Positions 8,510 to 16,996 of a DNA stretch of 35,162 nt are shown one piece after another (positions within the stretch are counted from its first letter, which is position 1; the number at the start of each line of letters is the position of its first letter). Position numbers and translations under genes: made by a program. Below the pieces are notes generated by a model. That model was not told where the DNA came from and searched no databases. It worked only from the letters and a program-made list of their open reading frames with translations. The DNA comes from Oscillospiraceae bacterium (GTDB lineage: Bacteria > Bacillota > Clostridia > Oscillospirales > Ruminococcaceae): the NCBI GenBank assembly GCA_022766785.1, contig JALEOL010000002.1:1-35162 (forward strand), in the 5' to 3' direction.

Positions 8510-8779
8510 ATGAGAGCAGTAGTAGCTGTTATCGGTAAGGACACGGTAGGTATTCTGGCAAAGGTGAGCGGAATATGCGCTGAATGCAACGCAAACGTCA
8601 TGGACGTTACCCAGACGATCATGCAGGACTTATTCGCCATGACGATGATGATAGAGATCTCAAAGCTCAACATCGACTATATCGACTTCGCCGACAAGCT
8701 GACAAAGGCAGGCAGCGATATGGGGCTTCAGGTGCATGTTATGCACGAGGATATCTTCAACGCGATGCACAGAATATAA
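8510..8779 (+). CDS. ACT-domain protein, UPF0237 family
   Basis: An 89-residue single ACT-domain protein (UPF0237), starting MRAVVAVIGKDTVGILAKVS. The betaalphabeta-betaalphabeta ACT pattern includes CAECNANVMDVTQTIM and LFAMTMMIEIS. ACT domains bind small ligands, often amino acids; no effector is known for this family. The frame is open from 8462, but the ATG at 8510 has AGGAGG six bases upstream and is the family start. It is followed 18 bases later by the UPF0210 gene. The two are usually found together in bacteria and archaea, which implies a shared but undefined function. Confidence 0.93.
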   Translation: MRAVVAVIGKDTVGILAKVSGICAECNANVMDVTQTIMQDLFAMTMMIEISKLNIDYIDFADKLTKAGSDMGLQVHVMHEDIFNAMHRI

Positions 8780-8797
8780 TAAGGAGAACACCGACAG

Positions 8798-10153
8798 ATG
8801 CTTAATTCAAGCGACATTTTAGAAACGATAAAGATGATACAGGAGGAGAACCTGGATATCCGCACCATAACCATGGGTATCTCGCTCCTGGACTGCATCG
8901 ACAGCGATATCGACAAGGCGTGCGACAAGGTTTACGACAAGATCATGCACAAGGCTGAAAACCTCGTGAAAACCGGCGAGGATATCGAAAAGCAGTACGG
9001 TATCCCGATAGTGAACAAGCGTATCTCCGTAACCCCTATCGCAATGGTATCCGCAGCCTGCAAGGGCAGCCCTGTGAAGTTCGCGAAGGCGCTCCAGAAA
9101 GCGGCTGACGGCACCGGCGTAAACTACATCGGCGGCTATTCCGCACTGGTGCACAAGGGATTTTCCGCAGGCGATCTGGAACTCATTCAGTCCATTCCCG
9201 AGGCGCTCGCTGTGACAAGCAACGTCTGCTCCTCTGTAAACATAGGCTCCACCCGTGCAGGCATCAACATGGACGCCGTTGCAATGATGGGTCAGGTGAT
9301 CCTTGACGCCGCAAAGGCGACCAAGGACAACAGCTATTTCGGCGCGGCAAAGATCGTTGTATTCTGCAATGCCGTCGAGGACAACCCGTTCATGGCGGGC
9401 GCGTTCCACGGCGTGGGCGAGTACGACTGCGAGATAAACGTCGGGGTTTCCGGTCCGGGCGTAGTACGCTCCGCACTGAAAAAGTACCCCAATGCGAACA
9501 TCAGCGAGATCGCGGACGTTATCAAAAAGACCGCGTTCAAGATCACGCGCATGGGTCAGCTGGTGGGAACAGAAGCGTCCCAGAAACTGGGCGTTCCGTT
9601 CGGCATTGTTGACCTGTCGCTGGCTCCCACTCCTGCGGTGGGCGACTCCGTTGCGCATATCCTCGAGGAGATAGGGCTTGAAAGCTGTGGCTGCCACGGC
9701 ACAACAGCCTGCCTTGCAATGCTCAACGACGCAGTAAAGAAGGGCGGCGTTATGGCGTCCTCGCATGTGGGCGGTCTCTCCGGCGCGTTCATTCCGGTAT
9801 CCGAGGACGCCGGCATGATAGACGCTGCCGTAAAGGGGAGTCTCGGTCTTGAGAAGCTGGAGGCCATGACCGCGGTATGCTCCGTGGGTCTTGACATGAT
9901 AGCTATCCCCGGCGACACCCCTGCGGACACCATTTCCGCTATCATCGCCGATGAAGCCGCTATCGGCATGGTGAACAGCAAGACCACCGCAGTCCGCGTT
10001 ATCCCTGCTATCGGCAAGAAGGAGGGCGAAATGATCGAATTCGGCGGTCTGTTCGGCTCCGCTCCCGTTATGCCGGTAAGCAGATATTCCGCAAGCAAGT
10101 TCATCAGCCGCGGCGGCCGTATCCCGGCACCTCTCCAGAGCCTTAAAAACTGA
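8798..10153 (+). CDS. UPF0210/DUF711 (PFL-like) family protein
   Basis: A 451-residue protein of the UPF0210/DUF711 family, whose structure resembles the pyruvate formate-lyase barrel although no glycyl-radical function is established. Recognisable conserved blocks are [14 protein letters not shown] near residue 28, [65 protein letters not shown] and [16 protein letters not shown]. Full length and uninterrupted. The ATG at 8798 has AAGGAGA about 10 bases upstream. It is co-transcribed with the ACT-domain gene and ends before a clear terminator. The reaction is unknown; conserved Cys and His residues in the CGCHGTTAC segment are candidates for an active or metal site (inference). Confidence 0.93.
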   Translation: MLNSSDILETIKMIQEENLDIRTITMGISLLDCIDSDIDKACDKVYDKIMHKAENLVKTGEDIEKQYGIPIVNKRISVTPIAMVSAACKGSPVKFAKALQKAADGTGVNYIGGYSALVHKGFSAGDLELIQSIPEALAVTSNVCSSVNIGSTRAGINMDAVAMMGQVILDAAKATKDNSYFGAAKIVVFCNAVEDNPFMAGAFHGVGEYDCEINVGVSGPGVVRSALKKYPNANISEIADVIKKTAFKITRMGQLVGTEASQKLGVPFGIVDLSLAPTPAVGDSVAHILEEIGLESCGCHGTTACLAMLNDAVKKGGVMASSHVGGLSGAFIPVSEDAGMIDAAVKGSLGLEKLEAMTAVCSVGLDMIAIPGDTPADTISAIIADEAAIGMVNSKTTAVRVIPAIGKKEGEMIEFGGLFGSAPVMPVSRYSASKFISRGGRIPAPLQSLKN

Positions 10154-10176
10154 TACGACCTATACCACAGCACAAG

Positions 10177-10205
10177 ATCCCTGCCTTTATCGGTGGGGAT
10201 TTTTG
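10177..10205 (+). terminator. Intrinsic terminator after the UPF0210 gene
   Basis: ATCCCTGCC (10177-10185) pairs with GGTGGGGAT (10192-10200), including G-T wobbles, around a 6-base loop and is followed by a T-rich tract. It ends the ACT-UPF0210 transcript. The gap from here to 10531 holds a promoter and an inverted-repeat element but no gene. Confidence 0.75.
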
Positions 10206-10293
10206 GTCATTTTATTATATTTCCATAAATTGCGGATAAATTATATATGCAATATAGACATATCAGCGTGGTGATATTTGTTCACTCTCACTA

Positions 10294-10321
10294 TTGAAAA
10301 AAAACGTCCTTTCGGTATAAA
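10294..10321 (+). promoter_or_regulatory. Candidate promoter of the V-ATPase operon
   Basis: TTGAAA (10294-10299) and TATAAA (10316-10321) with a 16-base spacer; TAAAAT two bases further on is an alternative -10. Transcription from here would pass through the whole inverted repeat at 10341-10504 before the first ATPase gene. Confidence 0.5.
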
Positions 10322-10340
10322 ATAGAATAGTATATGATAA

Positions 10341-10504
10341 GGGGTTCTCTAAAAACCGGGACACGAGCAGATTTTCGTACATGACTTGTATCAGATGCTA
10401 GGCGTCAAACCGCAGTCATACTGTATGTATTTCAAGGTTTGACAACGACGCAGATGATACAAGTCATAGAAAAGCTGCCGTGAAGGAGGTTTTTAGAGGT
10501 TCCC
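10341..10504. repeat. Long inverted-repeat element E2 in the V-ATPase leader
   Basis: An imperfect palindrome of about 164 bases. The outer arm 10341-10357 (GGTTCTCTAAAAACC) matches the reverse complement of 10488-10504. The next stem pairs GACTTGTATCA near 10383 with TGATACAAGTC near 10455, and the inner stem GTCAAAC/GTTTGAC (10404-10410/10437-10443) encloses a 26-base core (10411-10436) nearly identical to that of E1. No coding potential. It sits between the presumed promoter and the first ATPase gene, ending 15 bases before the ribosome binding site, so it should form a long hairpin in the mRNA leader. Confidence 0.8.
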
Positions 10505-10530
10505 ATAACAGAAATATCGAGGTGGATAAC

Positions 10531-10839
10531 ATGGATATCCTTCAGGAGATAATTGAAATAGACAAGGCAGCCGCCGCACGGGTCGAGGCACTCCGGCAGC
10601 AGCAAGAGACCGCCCTGTCCGAAAGCGGAAAGGCAGCGGCGCAGGCTAACGAAAAGGCAGTAAACGAAGCAAGGCAGGAGCTGGAAGCGTTCCGTGCGCA
10701 GCAGCAGGCGCTTCTTGACGAAAAGCACAGCAGCGCGGACTCCGAAGCCGGCGCAGGCAAAAAGAGCCTTGACGATATCTTCTCCGCACATCGGGAGGAA
10801 TGGATCTCCGACATCATTGAAAAGGTAACGGGTGTGTGA
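10531..10839 (+). CDS. V-type ATPase peripheral stalk subunit G/H
   Basis: A 102-residue, highly charged coiled-coil protein (Glu, Gln, Ala, Lys and Arg rich from residue 8 to about 75) opening the ATPase operon. In this position bacterial and archaeal operons carry subunit G/H (NtpF or AhaH), which pairs with subunit E to form the peripheral stalk. The call rests on position and coiled-coil composition, as the sequence itself is low in family signature. The ATG at 10531 has GAGGTGG 5 bases upstream. A longer frame from 10480 would start inside the inverted repeat and is rejected. The stop is followed after one base by the subunit C start. Confidence 0.75.
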   Translation: MDILQEIIEIDKAAAARVEALRQQQETALSESGKAAAQANEKAVNEARQELEAFRAQQQALLDEKHSSADSEAGAGKKSLDDIFSAHREEWISDIIEKVTGV

Positions 10840-10840
10840 T

Positions 10841-11875
10841 ATGTCATTCTCGCAGAATTCAGTGACAGCGCGCTCCCGGGCGGTGTTCGGCAGATCCCTC
10901 ACCTACGAGGATCTTGCAAGGCTGTGCACCAAGAGCTCCATTACGGAGGTCGCAGAGTATCTCCGCAGCACCCCGAGGTACCACGACGCACTCTCCGGGG
11001 TCGAACCCGGGAATATACACCGCGGACAGCTGGAGGCGCTGCTGGACAAGTCCCTGTTTGATACCATGGACAGCTTCCGGCGCTTTGACCTGACCGAAAG
11101 CCGGTGGTTTTTCGGGGCGATAGTTTCCCGAATGGAGACCGACCAGGTGCTGCTGGCGATACAAGGCGTGGCGGACGGCTCCACCGACAGCTACATCACG
11201 GCGCTGCCGGCGTTCCTCATCGAAAGATCGCACATCGATCTGCTGGAGCTTGGCAGGGCGCAGAGCTTTGGGGATCTTGACAGAATGCTGAACGGTACGC
11301 GCTTCGGCAGGCTGCTCTCTCCGCTGCTCGCCGAGGCGCAGGCTGTTGGGAGGATAAATATCCGCGAGTGCGAACGCAGACTGTACACGGACTTCTACCT
11401 TAATTGCATCAAGGTCATCGGGAAAAGCTGCAAAGGCTCCGCGAAAACCGAGATGAAGCGCGTTCTGCTGCGCAGCATCGACATGAAAAATGTCGTAACC
11501 TGCTGCCGGATGAAAGCGTTCGGCTTTACTCCAAAAGAGGCTTCGGAGCAGATGCTGCCGTTCAGGTACAGGCTCGGAAAAGAGCAGGTAGAGCAGCTGA
11601 TGAAGCAGCCGGATACCGACAGCATTGCGCGTCAGCTGGCGGAGCTTGGCTTCCGCACAGACAGCACCGTGGGATCTGCCGCAGTGGAGCAGCTGACGGA
11701 ACGCATCAGTCTGGAATTCTTCCGCAGGACGATGCGGCTTTCCAGAAACTCGTCAACGGTGTATTTCTGCCTGATAGAGTGCCTGGAAAACGAACTTAAC
11801 AACGTAAAGACCATTATCGAGGGCATACGCTACGGCGTTCCGGCTAAAGAGATAATGGAAATGCTTGTAATATAG
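10841..11875 (+). CDS. V-type ATPase subunit C (central stalk funnel, d-like)
   Basis: A 344-residue soluble protein of the V-ATPase subunit C (AC39/d) family. This subunit caps the membrane rotor ring and links it to the central shaft D-F. Visible features are an N-terminal ARSRAVFGRSLTYEDLARL, repeated three-lobed helical units, and the C-terminal ECLENELNNVKTIIEGIRYG segment typical of the family. The ATG at 10841 lies one base after the previous stop; no strong ribosome binding site is present, so re-initiation is likely. A GTG at 10832 in the same frame is less likely. Placing C directly before I differs from the textbook order, where C follows E. Confidence 0.9.
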   Translation: MSFSQNSVTARSRAVFGRSLTYEDLARLCTKSSITEVAEYLRSTPRYHDALSGVEPGNIHRGQLEALLDKSLFDTMDSFRRFDLTESRWFFGAIVSRMETDQVLLAIQGVADGSTDSYITALPAFLIERSHIDLLELGRAQSFGDLDRMLNGTRFGRLLSPLLAEAQAVGRINIRECERRLYTDFYLNCIKVIGKSCKGSAKTEMKRVLLRSIDMKNVVTCCRMKAFGFTPKEASEQMLPFRYRLGKEQVEQLMKQPDTDSIARQLAELGFRTDSTVGSAAVEQLTERISLEFFRRTMRLSRNSSTVYFCLIECLENELNNVKTIIEGIRYGVPAKEIMEMLVI

Positions 11876-11892
11876 AGAAAGGCGGTGGAAAA

Positions 11893-13848
11893 ATGGGGAT
11901 AGAAAAAATGTCCCAGCTCTCCATCGAGGGCGATCTGAGCCAGATAGAACGGGCGCTGATGATCTGCTGTGACAGCAGGAACTTCCAGATCACCGAGATC
12001 CCCGACCGTGCGTCCGGCGCAGTGGAACAAAATCCCTGGTTCGGTACCTATGAGAAGCTTCGCAGCACTGCAGAAGCGCTGGGGATAACCCCACAGCTGT
12101 GTAAATACGACGGCATATCCCTGGATACGCCCGAGCAGTTCTCACAGCGCGTCGGGGAAATAGCCCGGGGAGTGAACAAAATACGCAGCGATCACGAGGA
12201 GATGTCCGCGTCTATTATGGAGCTTCGCCAGACGGACGCGTTCGTGAAGCACCTGCTGGGGCTGAATGTCAGCTTCAAAGACCTGTTCGGGCTGAAATAT
12301 GTAAAGCTCAGGATAGGCAGAATGCCCACGGATAATCTCCAGAAGCTGGATTACTACGTCAACCGGTGCATTCACTTCATTCCGTTTGACAAAAAACCGG
12401 ACTGGGTGTGGGGAATATACCTCACCCCGACTGACTCCGCAGAATTTGCCGACTCGCTGATGAAGTCGCTGTTCTTTGAGCGGATACACCTGCCGGACTA
12501 CCTCGACCAGGACGCAAAGACCACTGACGAGATACTCGTCCACGCCATAGACGACGAGGAGAAGCTGGATCAGGAGCTTGAAAAGCAGCTCACGGAATAC
12601 GGCAGCGCCCACCGGGAGGAGATACTCTCGCTGCTGAGCGCCCTGAAAGCCCGTTCCGACTGCTTCGAGCTGCGAAAAAAGGCGCTTATCTCCGGCGGAC
12701 GGTTCTCGTTCTCGGGTTACTGCCCGACGCGGCTCACAAAGAAGCTCGCGTCTGCGCTGGGAGAACTGGACAGCGTTCAGGTGGTGATCGTCCCGGTGAG
12801 CGCAAAAAATCCCCCGGGAGATGTTCCGGTCAAGCTGCGAAACAACGTGGTTTTCCGCCCGTTCGAGATGTTCGTGAAGATGTACGGACTTCCGGCTTAC
12901 GGCAGCTTCGACCCCACGCCCTATGTGGCGGTGACCTACTGCCTGATGTTCGGCATAATGTTCGGCGACGTGGGTCAGGGACTGCTGGTTTCCCTGCTGG
13001 GACTTGTCCTCAGTAAATTCACCAGAAACGGACTTGCCCCGATAATGACCCGGATAGGGCTGTTCTCAGCCGCGTTCGGAGTGCTGTACGGGTCGGTGTT
13101 CGGCATAGAAACCCTGATAACCCCGTTCTTCCACAGAGAGGCGATATGGCGCTTCCTGGGCTACACCAGACAGCCGGAGAGCATTTTCCAGGCTGCCACC
13201 ACCCTGCTTATCGTGGCGCTGATGATAGGTATCGTGCTGATAGTGCTTTCCATGCTGTTCAACACTATACTGAACTTCCGCCGGAAGAAATTCGGCGAAG
13301 CGCTGTTCTCGGTGAACGGCGTTGCAGGTCTTGTTTTCTATATCTCTCTTGTGGCTGCCGCTGTGGGCACGCTGATGTTCGGTGCGGATATGTTCAGCCC
13401 GGCTTACGTCATCTGCCTGCTGGTGCTGCCGCTGGTGCTGATATTCTTCAAGCACCCCCTGTCAAACCTTATCTCCGGCGTGAAACCGGCTGAAAAGACC
13501 TCCGTCGGCAATTTCATCATAGAGAACTTCATCGAGCTGTTTGAGGCGGCGCTGAGCTTCCTCTCCAACACCATGTCATACCTTCGTATCGGCGGCTTCG
13601 TTCTCAGCCACGCCGGAATGATGCTGGTAGTGGCGCAGCTTGCCGGAACGAACACCCCCGGTGCTGAGATAACGGTCGGCACGGTGATAGTCTACATCAT
13701 CGGAAACCTTGTGGTAATGGGCATTGAGGGACTTCTTGTGGGCATTCAGGTGCTCCGTCTGGAGTTCTACGAGATATTCAACCGTTTCTACGACGGCAGC
13801 GGAAAGGATTTCCGCCCGGTAGAGATAAGCTTCGGCTCTGAAAAATAA
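11893..13848 (+). CDS. V-type ATPase subunit I (membrane stator, a subunit)
   Basis: A 651-residue membrane stator subunit. Residues 1 to about 340 form the soluble arm with coiled-coil segments (for example EEKLDQELEKQLTEYG). From about residue 345 on there are seven or eight hydrophobic helices, including the GIMFGDVGQGLL motif and SNTMSYLRIGGFVLSHAGM. Arg565 in SYLRIGG is the expected essential arginine facing the rotor glutamate. Subunit I provides the ion half-channels with the K ring. The ATG at 11893 follows AAGGCGGTGG. It lies 17 bases after subunit C and 17 bases before K. It is of full length and has no visible defect. Confidence 0.95.
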   Translation: MGIEKMSQLSIEGDLSQIERALMICCDSRNFQITEIPDRASGAVEQNPWFGTYEKLRSTAEALGITPQLCKYDGISLDTPEQFSQRVGEIARGVNKIRSDHEEMSASIMELRQTDAFVKHLLGLNVSFKDLFGLKYVKLRIGRMPTDNLQKLDYYVNRCIHFIPFDKKPDWVWGIYLTPTDSAEFADSLMKSLFFERIHLPDYLDQDAKTTDEILVHAIDDEEKLDQELEKQLTEYGSAHREEILSLLSALKARSDCFELRKKALISGGRFSFSGYCPTRLTKKLASALGELDSVQVVIVPVSAKNPPGDVPVKLRNNVVFRPFEMFVKMYGLPAYGSFDPTPYVAVTYCLMFGIMFGDVGQGLLVSLLGLVLSKFTRNGLAPIMTRIGLFSAAFGVLYGSVFGIETLITPFFHREAIWRFLGYTRQPESIFQAATTLLIVALMIGIVLIVLSMLFNTILNFRRKKFGEALFSVNGVAGLVFYISLVAAAVGTLMFGADMFSPAYVICLLVLPLVLIFFKHPLSNLISGVKPAEKTSVGNFIIENFIELFEAALSFLSNTMSYLRIGGFVLSHAGMMLVVAQLAGTNTPGAEITVGTVIVYIIGNLVVMGIEGLLVGIQVLRLEFYEIFNRFYDGSGKDFRPVEISFGSEK

Positions 13849-13865
13849 TTCTGGAGGATAATTCA

Positions 13866-14318
13866 ATGGAATACATCATGCTTTTCGCACTTCCGCTCAT
13901 CATCGTAGGGGCTATCATGCTCCCCCTGTTCATCAACCTCAAACGCACAAAGGATCACAAGCCCACGAACCGCAAACGCGCTGTGATAACCAACGCCGCT
14001 TCCTTTATCGGAGTAATGGCGCTCATGACGATCATCCCCCTCACCGGCGCGTTCGCTGAGACTGCCGACGCGGCGGCGCAGACTGCGGCAGGCGCGGCTG
14101 ACAGCTTCACCAACGGAATGAAGTACCTCGGCGCGGCGCTCTCCACCGGTCTTGCGACAATAGGCACAGGTATCGCGGTTGGCGGCGCTGCTCCGGCGGC
14201 TATCGGCGCGGTAAGCGAGAACGACAAGGCGTTCACCAAGGCGCTGATCTTCGTTGCGCTGGGCGAGGGCGTTGCTATCTACGGTCTGCTTATCTCCATT
14301 CTGATACTGTTCGGCTGA
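13866..14318 (+). CDS. V-type ATPase proteolipid (K/c) subunit with unusual N-terminal half
   Basis: A 150-residue rotor-ring subunit. The C-terminal half (about residues 85-150) is a clear c-type hairpin: GTGIAVGGAAPAAIGAV in the first helix and ALGEGVAIYGLLIS in the second, with Glu134 as the ion-binding carboxylate. The N-terminal half has two hydrophobic helices (about 4-25 and 41-63) joined by a basic loop (KRTKDHKPTNRKR) and shows no c-type signature; it ends with PLTGAFAETADAA, which resembles a signal-peptidase site (AFA, then Glu65). The Gln that Na+-type c subunits use in the first helix is replaced by Val105, and Gly follows the Glu, so proton use is more likely (inference). The ATG follows TGGAGGA. 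Related four-helix proteolipids occur in other Clostridia. Confidence 0.9.
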   Translation: MEYIMLFALPLIIVGAIMLPLFINLKRTKDHKPTNRKRAVITNAASFIGVMALMTIIPLTGAFAETADAAAQTAAGAADSFTNGMKYLGAALSTGLATIGTGIAVGGAAPAAIGAVSENDKAFTKALIFVALGEGVAIYGLLISILILFG

Positions 14319-14319
14319 T

Positions 14320-14628
14320 ATGAAATTCTATCTTATAAGCGACAACATCGACACCCAGATGGGAATGCGCCTTGCCGGTATCGAGGGCACGGTCGCACAT
14401 TCTGTTCAGGAGGTCGAAGCCGCACTTGACCGCGCTTTCGCCGATGAAAGCATCGCCGCGGTGCTGATGACAGAAAAGCTGGTGAAGCTGTGTGGCGAAA
14501 AGGTCTACTACCTCAAGCTGAACCGCAGCCGTCCGCTGATAGTCGAGATACCCGACCGCCACGGCAATTCCAGCGTATCCGAGGCGATAGAACGCTATGT
14601 CGGCGAAGCAGTCGGCATCAAACTGTAA
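14320..14628 (+). CDS. V-type ATPase subunit F
   Basis: A 102-residue Rossmann-like subunit F (NtpG in Enterococcus numbering), which binds shaft subunit D in the central stalk. It starts MKFYLISDNIDTQMGMRLAG and contains AAVLMTEKLV and RPLIVEIPDRHG, all typical of the family. The ATG lies one base after the subunit K stop, so translation is probably coupled. The next gene, E, starts 12 bases after its stop with an AAAGGAG site. Confidence 0.93.
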   Translation: MKFYLISDNIDTQMGMRLAGIEGTVAHSVQEVEAALDRAFADESIAAVLMTEKLVKLCGEKVYYLKLNRSRPLIVEIPDRHGNSSVSEAIERYVGEAVGIKL

Positions 14629-14640
14629 AGGAGAAGCCGC

Positions 14641-15216
14641 ATGGATAATGTAACCGCCCGTCTGGAGCAGTTCCGGCAGGCAATCAACGCCCAGGCTGAC
14701 AGAGAAGCCGCAGAGCTTACCCGTCAGTATGAGGAAAAGCGCGCCGCCGCACAGAAGGAAAAAAGCGAGCGCTTCTCCGGCGAGGCTCTCGCTGAGATAA
14801 AGAACGAGCGCGCGCGTACCGCTGCGTACTTCCGCAAGGAGCTTTCGCGGTGCGAATTCGACAGGAAAAACGCCGTGCTCGCCCACCGCAATCAGCTTCT
14901 GGAGCAGCTTTTCACAGAAATAAGACAGCGCCTGTCGCAGTGGACGCAGACCCCGGATTACACCGGGTATCTCAGCAGAGCGCTGGAAAAGGCAAAGCAG
15001 GAGCTGGGCGAAGATATCGTTATTTACGCGCGTCCGGCGGATATCCCGGCGGTGAAGTCGCTGACGGAGCTTCCGGTGGAGCAGGATAATTCGATATCCC
15101 TGGGTGGGATAAACGCCGGCTGCCCTGAAAAGGGACTGTTCGCGGACTACACCCTGGACAGCCGCCTTGCGGAACAGAAGGACGCTTTCCCCAACCGCAG
15201 CGAGCTGCGGCTATGA
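14641..15216 (+). CDS. V-type ATPase subunit E (peripheral stalk)
   Basis: A 191-residue subunit E. The first 100 or so residues are a charged helix (EAAELTRQYEEKRAAAQKEK and on) that would pair with subunit G/H. The C-terminal globular domain ends with ISLGGINAGCPEKGL, the position of the conserved GG segment of the family. The ATG at 14641 has AAAGGAG about 6 bases upstream. It is followed by subunit A after 22 bases. Confidence 0.9.
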   Translation: MDNVTARLEQFRQAINAQADREAAELTRQYEEKRAAAQKEKSERFSGEALAEIKNERARTAAYFRKELSRCEFDRKNAVLAHRNQLLEQLFTEIRQRLSQWTQTPDYTGYLSRALEKAKQELGEDIVIYARPADIPAVKSLTELPVEQDNSISLGGINAGCPEKGLFADYTLDSRLAEQKDAFPNRSELRL

Positions 15217-15238
15217 ACTCTGAAAGGACTGAACTCGC

Positions 15239-16996
15239 TTGAATTCGATATATTCAATTAACGGCCCGGTCGTCAGGGTAGCCGGAACAAAGGATTTCTC
15301 CATGCTGGAAATGGTGTACGTCGGGGAGCGCAGGCTCATCGGCGAGGTCATCGGAATAAGCGACGACTACACCACCATTCAGGTTTACGAGAACACCGCC
15401 GGGCTTCGCATAGGCGAGCCTGTGGAGCCGTCCGGCGCACCGGTCTGCGCAACGCTGGGGCCGGGTATAATCTCAAATATCTTCGACGGCATCGAGCGTC
15501 CGCTCCGGGATATGCCCGGTATCTCCGGGGCTTTCGTGGCAGAGGGAAGCGCGCTGCCCTCCCTGGACGAGCAGCGTGAATTCGACGTCACCGTTACCGT
15601 GAAGCCCGGCGACAGGCTCTCCGGCGGAGATGTATACTGCACCTGCCCGGAAACTCCGCTGATAACCCACAAATGCATGCTGCCGCCGGATATCTCCGGA
15701 GAGGTGGTGTGGGCGGCTGAAAACGGGAAATACCACGTCAACGACGCCATTATCAGAATAAAGACGGATAACGGCACTGAAATGCCCCTCACCATGGTGC
15801 AGCGCTGGCCGATAAAGACCCCGCGCCCGGTAAAAAAGCGCCTGCCTATCTCACGTCCGCTGATAACCGGACAGAGAATAATCGACACCATAATACCTAT
15901 CGGAAAGGGCGGCACCGCCGCTATACCCGGGGGGTTCGGCACCGGAAAGACCATGACCCAGCACCAGCTGGCGAAGTGGTGCGACGCGGATATCATCGTG
16001 TACATCGGCTGCGGCGAACGCGGCAACGAGATGACCCAGGTCCTGGAGGAATTTTCCGGGCTTATTGACCCGAAATCCGGCAGACCCCTCACCGACCGCA
16101 CCGTGCTCATCGCGAACACCTCCAATATGCCGGTGGCGGCGCGTGAGGCTTCGGTCTACACCGGTATAACCCTGGCGGAATACTACCGCGACATGGGCTA
16201 CGACATCGCGATAATGGCGGACTCCACCTCACGCTGGGCGGAGGCTCTGCGTGAAATATCCGGCAGACTTGAGGAAATGCCGGCGGAGGAGGGCTTCCCG
16301 GCTTATCTGCCCTCACGTCTTTCGGAATTCTACGAGCGCGCCGGCTGCGTTGAAACACTGAACGGCAGCAGCGGCAGTGTCACCGTTATCGGCGCGGTAT
16401 CGCCCCAGGGCTCGGATTTCTCGGAGCCTGTGACTCAGAACACCAAACGCTTTGTAAGATGCTTCTGGGCGCTGGACAAATCCCTCGCCTACGCGCGGCA
16501 TTACCCTGCTATCGACTGGAACAGCAGCTACAGCGAATATATCGGCGACCTCACGGACTACTACGACCAGAACTGCGGCACGGATTTCCTCCGGCTGCGG
16601 CAGGAAATATCCGGGATTCTCGCCGAGGAAAACAAGCTGATGGAGATAGTTAAGCTCATCGGCGCGGACGTGCTCCCGGACGACCAGAAGCTAGTCATGG
16701 AGACCGCCCGGGCTGTCCGAGTGGGCTTCCTGCAGCAGAACGCCTACCACAAGGACGACACCTTCGTTCCGCTGGAAAAGCAGAAGCTGATGATGCGCGC
16801 CATAGTGGAGCTTCATCATCACGCCCTTGACGCCTTAAAGCAGGGCGCTGCGTTCTCCGATGTGATAAAGCTCGGTTTCTTCGAACGCGTATCCAAGATA
16901 AAGTTCGAGATACCCAACGACCACCCGGAGATGTTTGACGATTATTTCAGGGAGCTGGACGAGGCGTTCGCCGCCCTGCAAAGGAGCAGAACATGA
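15239..16996 (+). CDS. V-type ATPase catalytic subunit A
   Basis: The catalytic A subunit, 585 residues, the usual length. The P-loop GGFGTGKT is at residues 231-238, followed by [17 protein letters not shown] and [19 protein letters not shown] with conserved catalytic residues. The A-specific non-homologous insert (about residues 110-190) distinguishes it from F-type beta. The start is a TTG at 15239: an in-frame TGA at 15230 rules out earlier starts, and AAAGGA lies 10 bases upstream. Its stop overlaps the subunit B start as ATGA. Direction (ATP synthesis or ion pumping) cannot be told from sequence. Confidence 0.97.
   Translation: MNSIYSINGPVVRVAGTKDFSMLEMVYVGERRLIGEVIGISDDYTTIQVYENTAGLRIGEPVEPSGAPVCATLGPGIISNIFDGIERPLRDMPGISGAFVAEGSALPSLDEQREFDVTVTVKPGDRLSGGDVYCTCPETPLITHKCMLPPDISGEVVWAAENGKYHVNDAIIRIKTDNGTEMPLTMVQRWPIKTPRPVKKRLPISRPLITGQRIIDTIIPIGKGGTAAIPGGFGTGKTMTQHQLAKWCDADIIVYIGCGERGNEMTQVLEEFSGLIDPKSGRPLTDRTVLIANTSNMPVAAREASVYTGITLAEYYRDMGYDIAIMADSTSRWAEALREISGRLEEMPAEEGFPAYLPSRLSEFYERAGCVETLNGSSGSVTVIGAVSPQGSDFSEPVTQNTKRFVRCFWALDKSLAYARHYPAIDWNSSYSEYIGDLTDYYDQNCGTDFLRLRQEISGILAEENKLMEIVKLIGADVLPDDQKLVMETARAVRVGFLQQNAYHKDDTFVPLEKQKLMMRAIVELHHHALDALKQGAAFSDVIKLGFFERVSKIKFEIPNDHPEMFDDYFRELDEAFAALQRSRT

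Noticed and set aside
8293..8538. A plus-strand open frame across the divergent promoter region
   Set aside because: It overlaps the start of the PHP gene, the promoter and the ACT gene in other frames, with AT-rich low-complexity translation.
10480..10530. An earlier start for the ATPase G/H subunit
   Set aside because: The extra residues would come from the inverted repeat and lack a proper ribosome binding site, whereas the ATG at 10531 has one.
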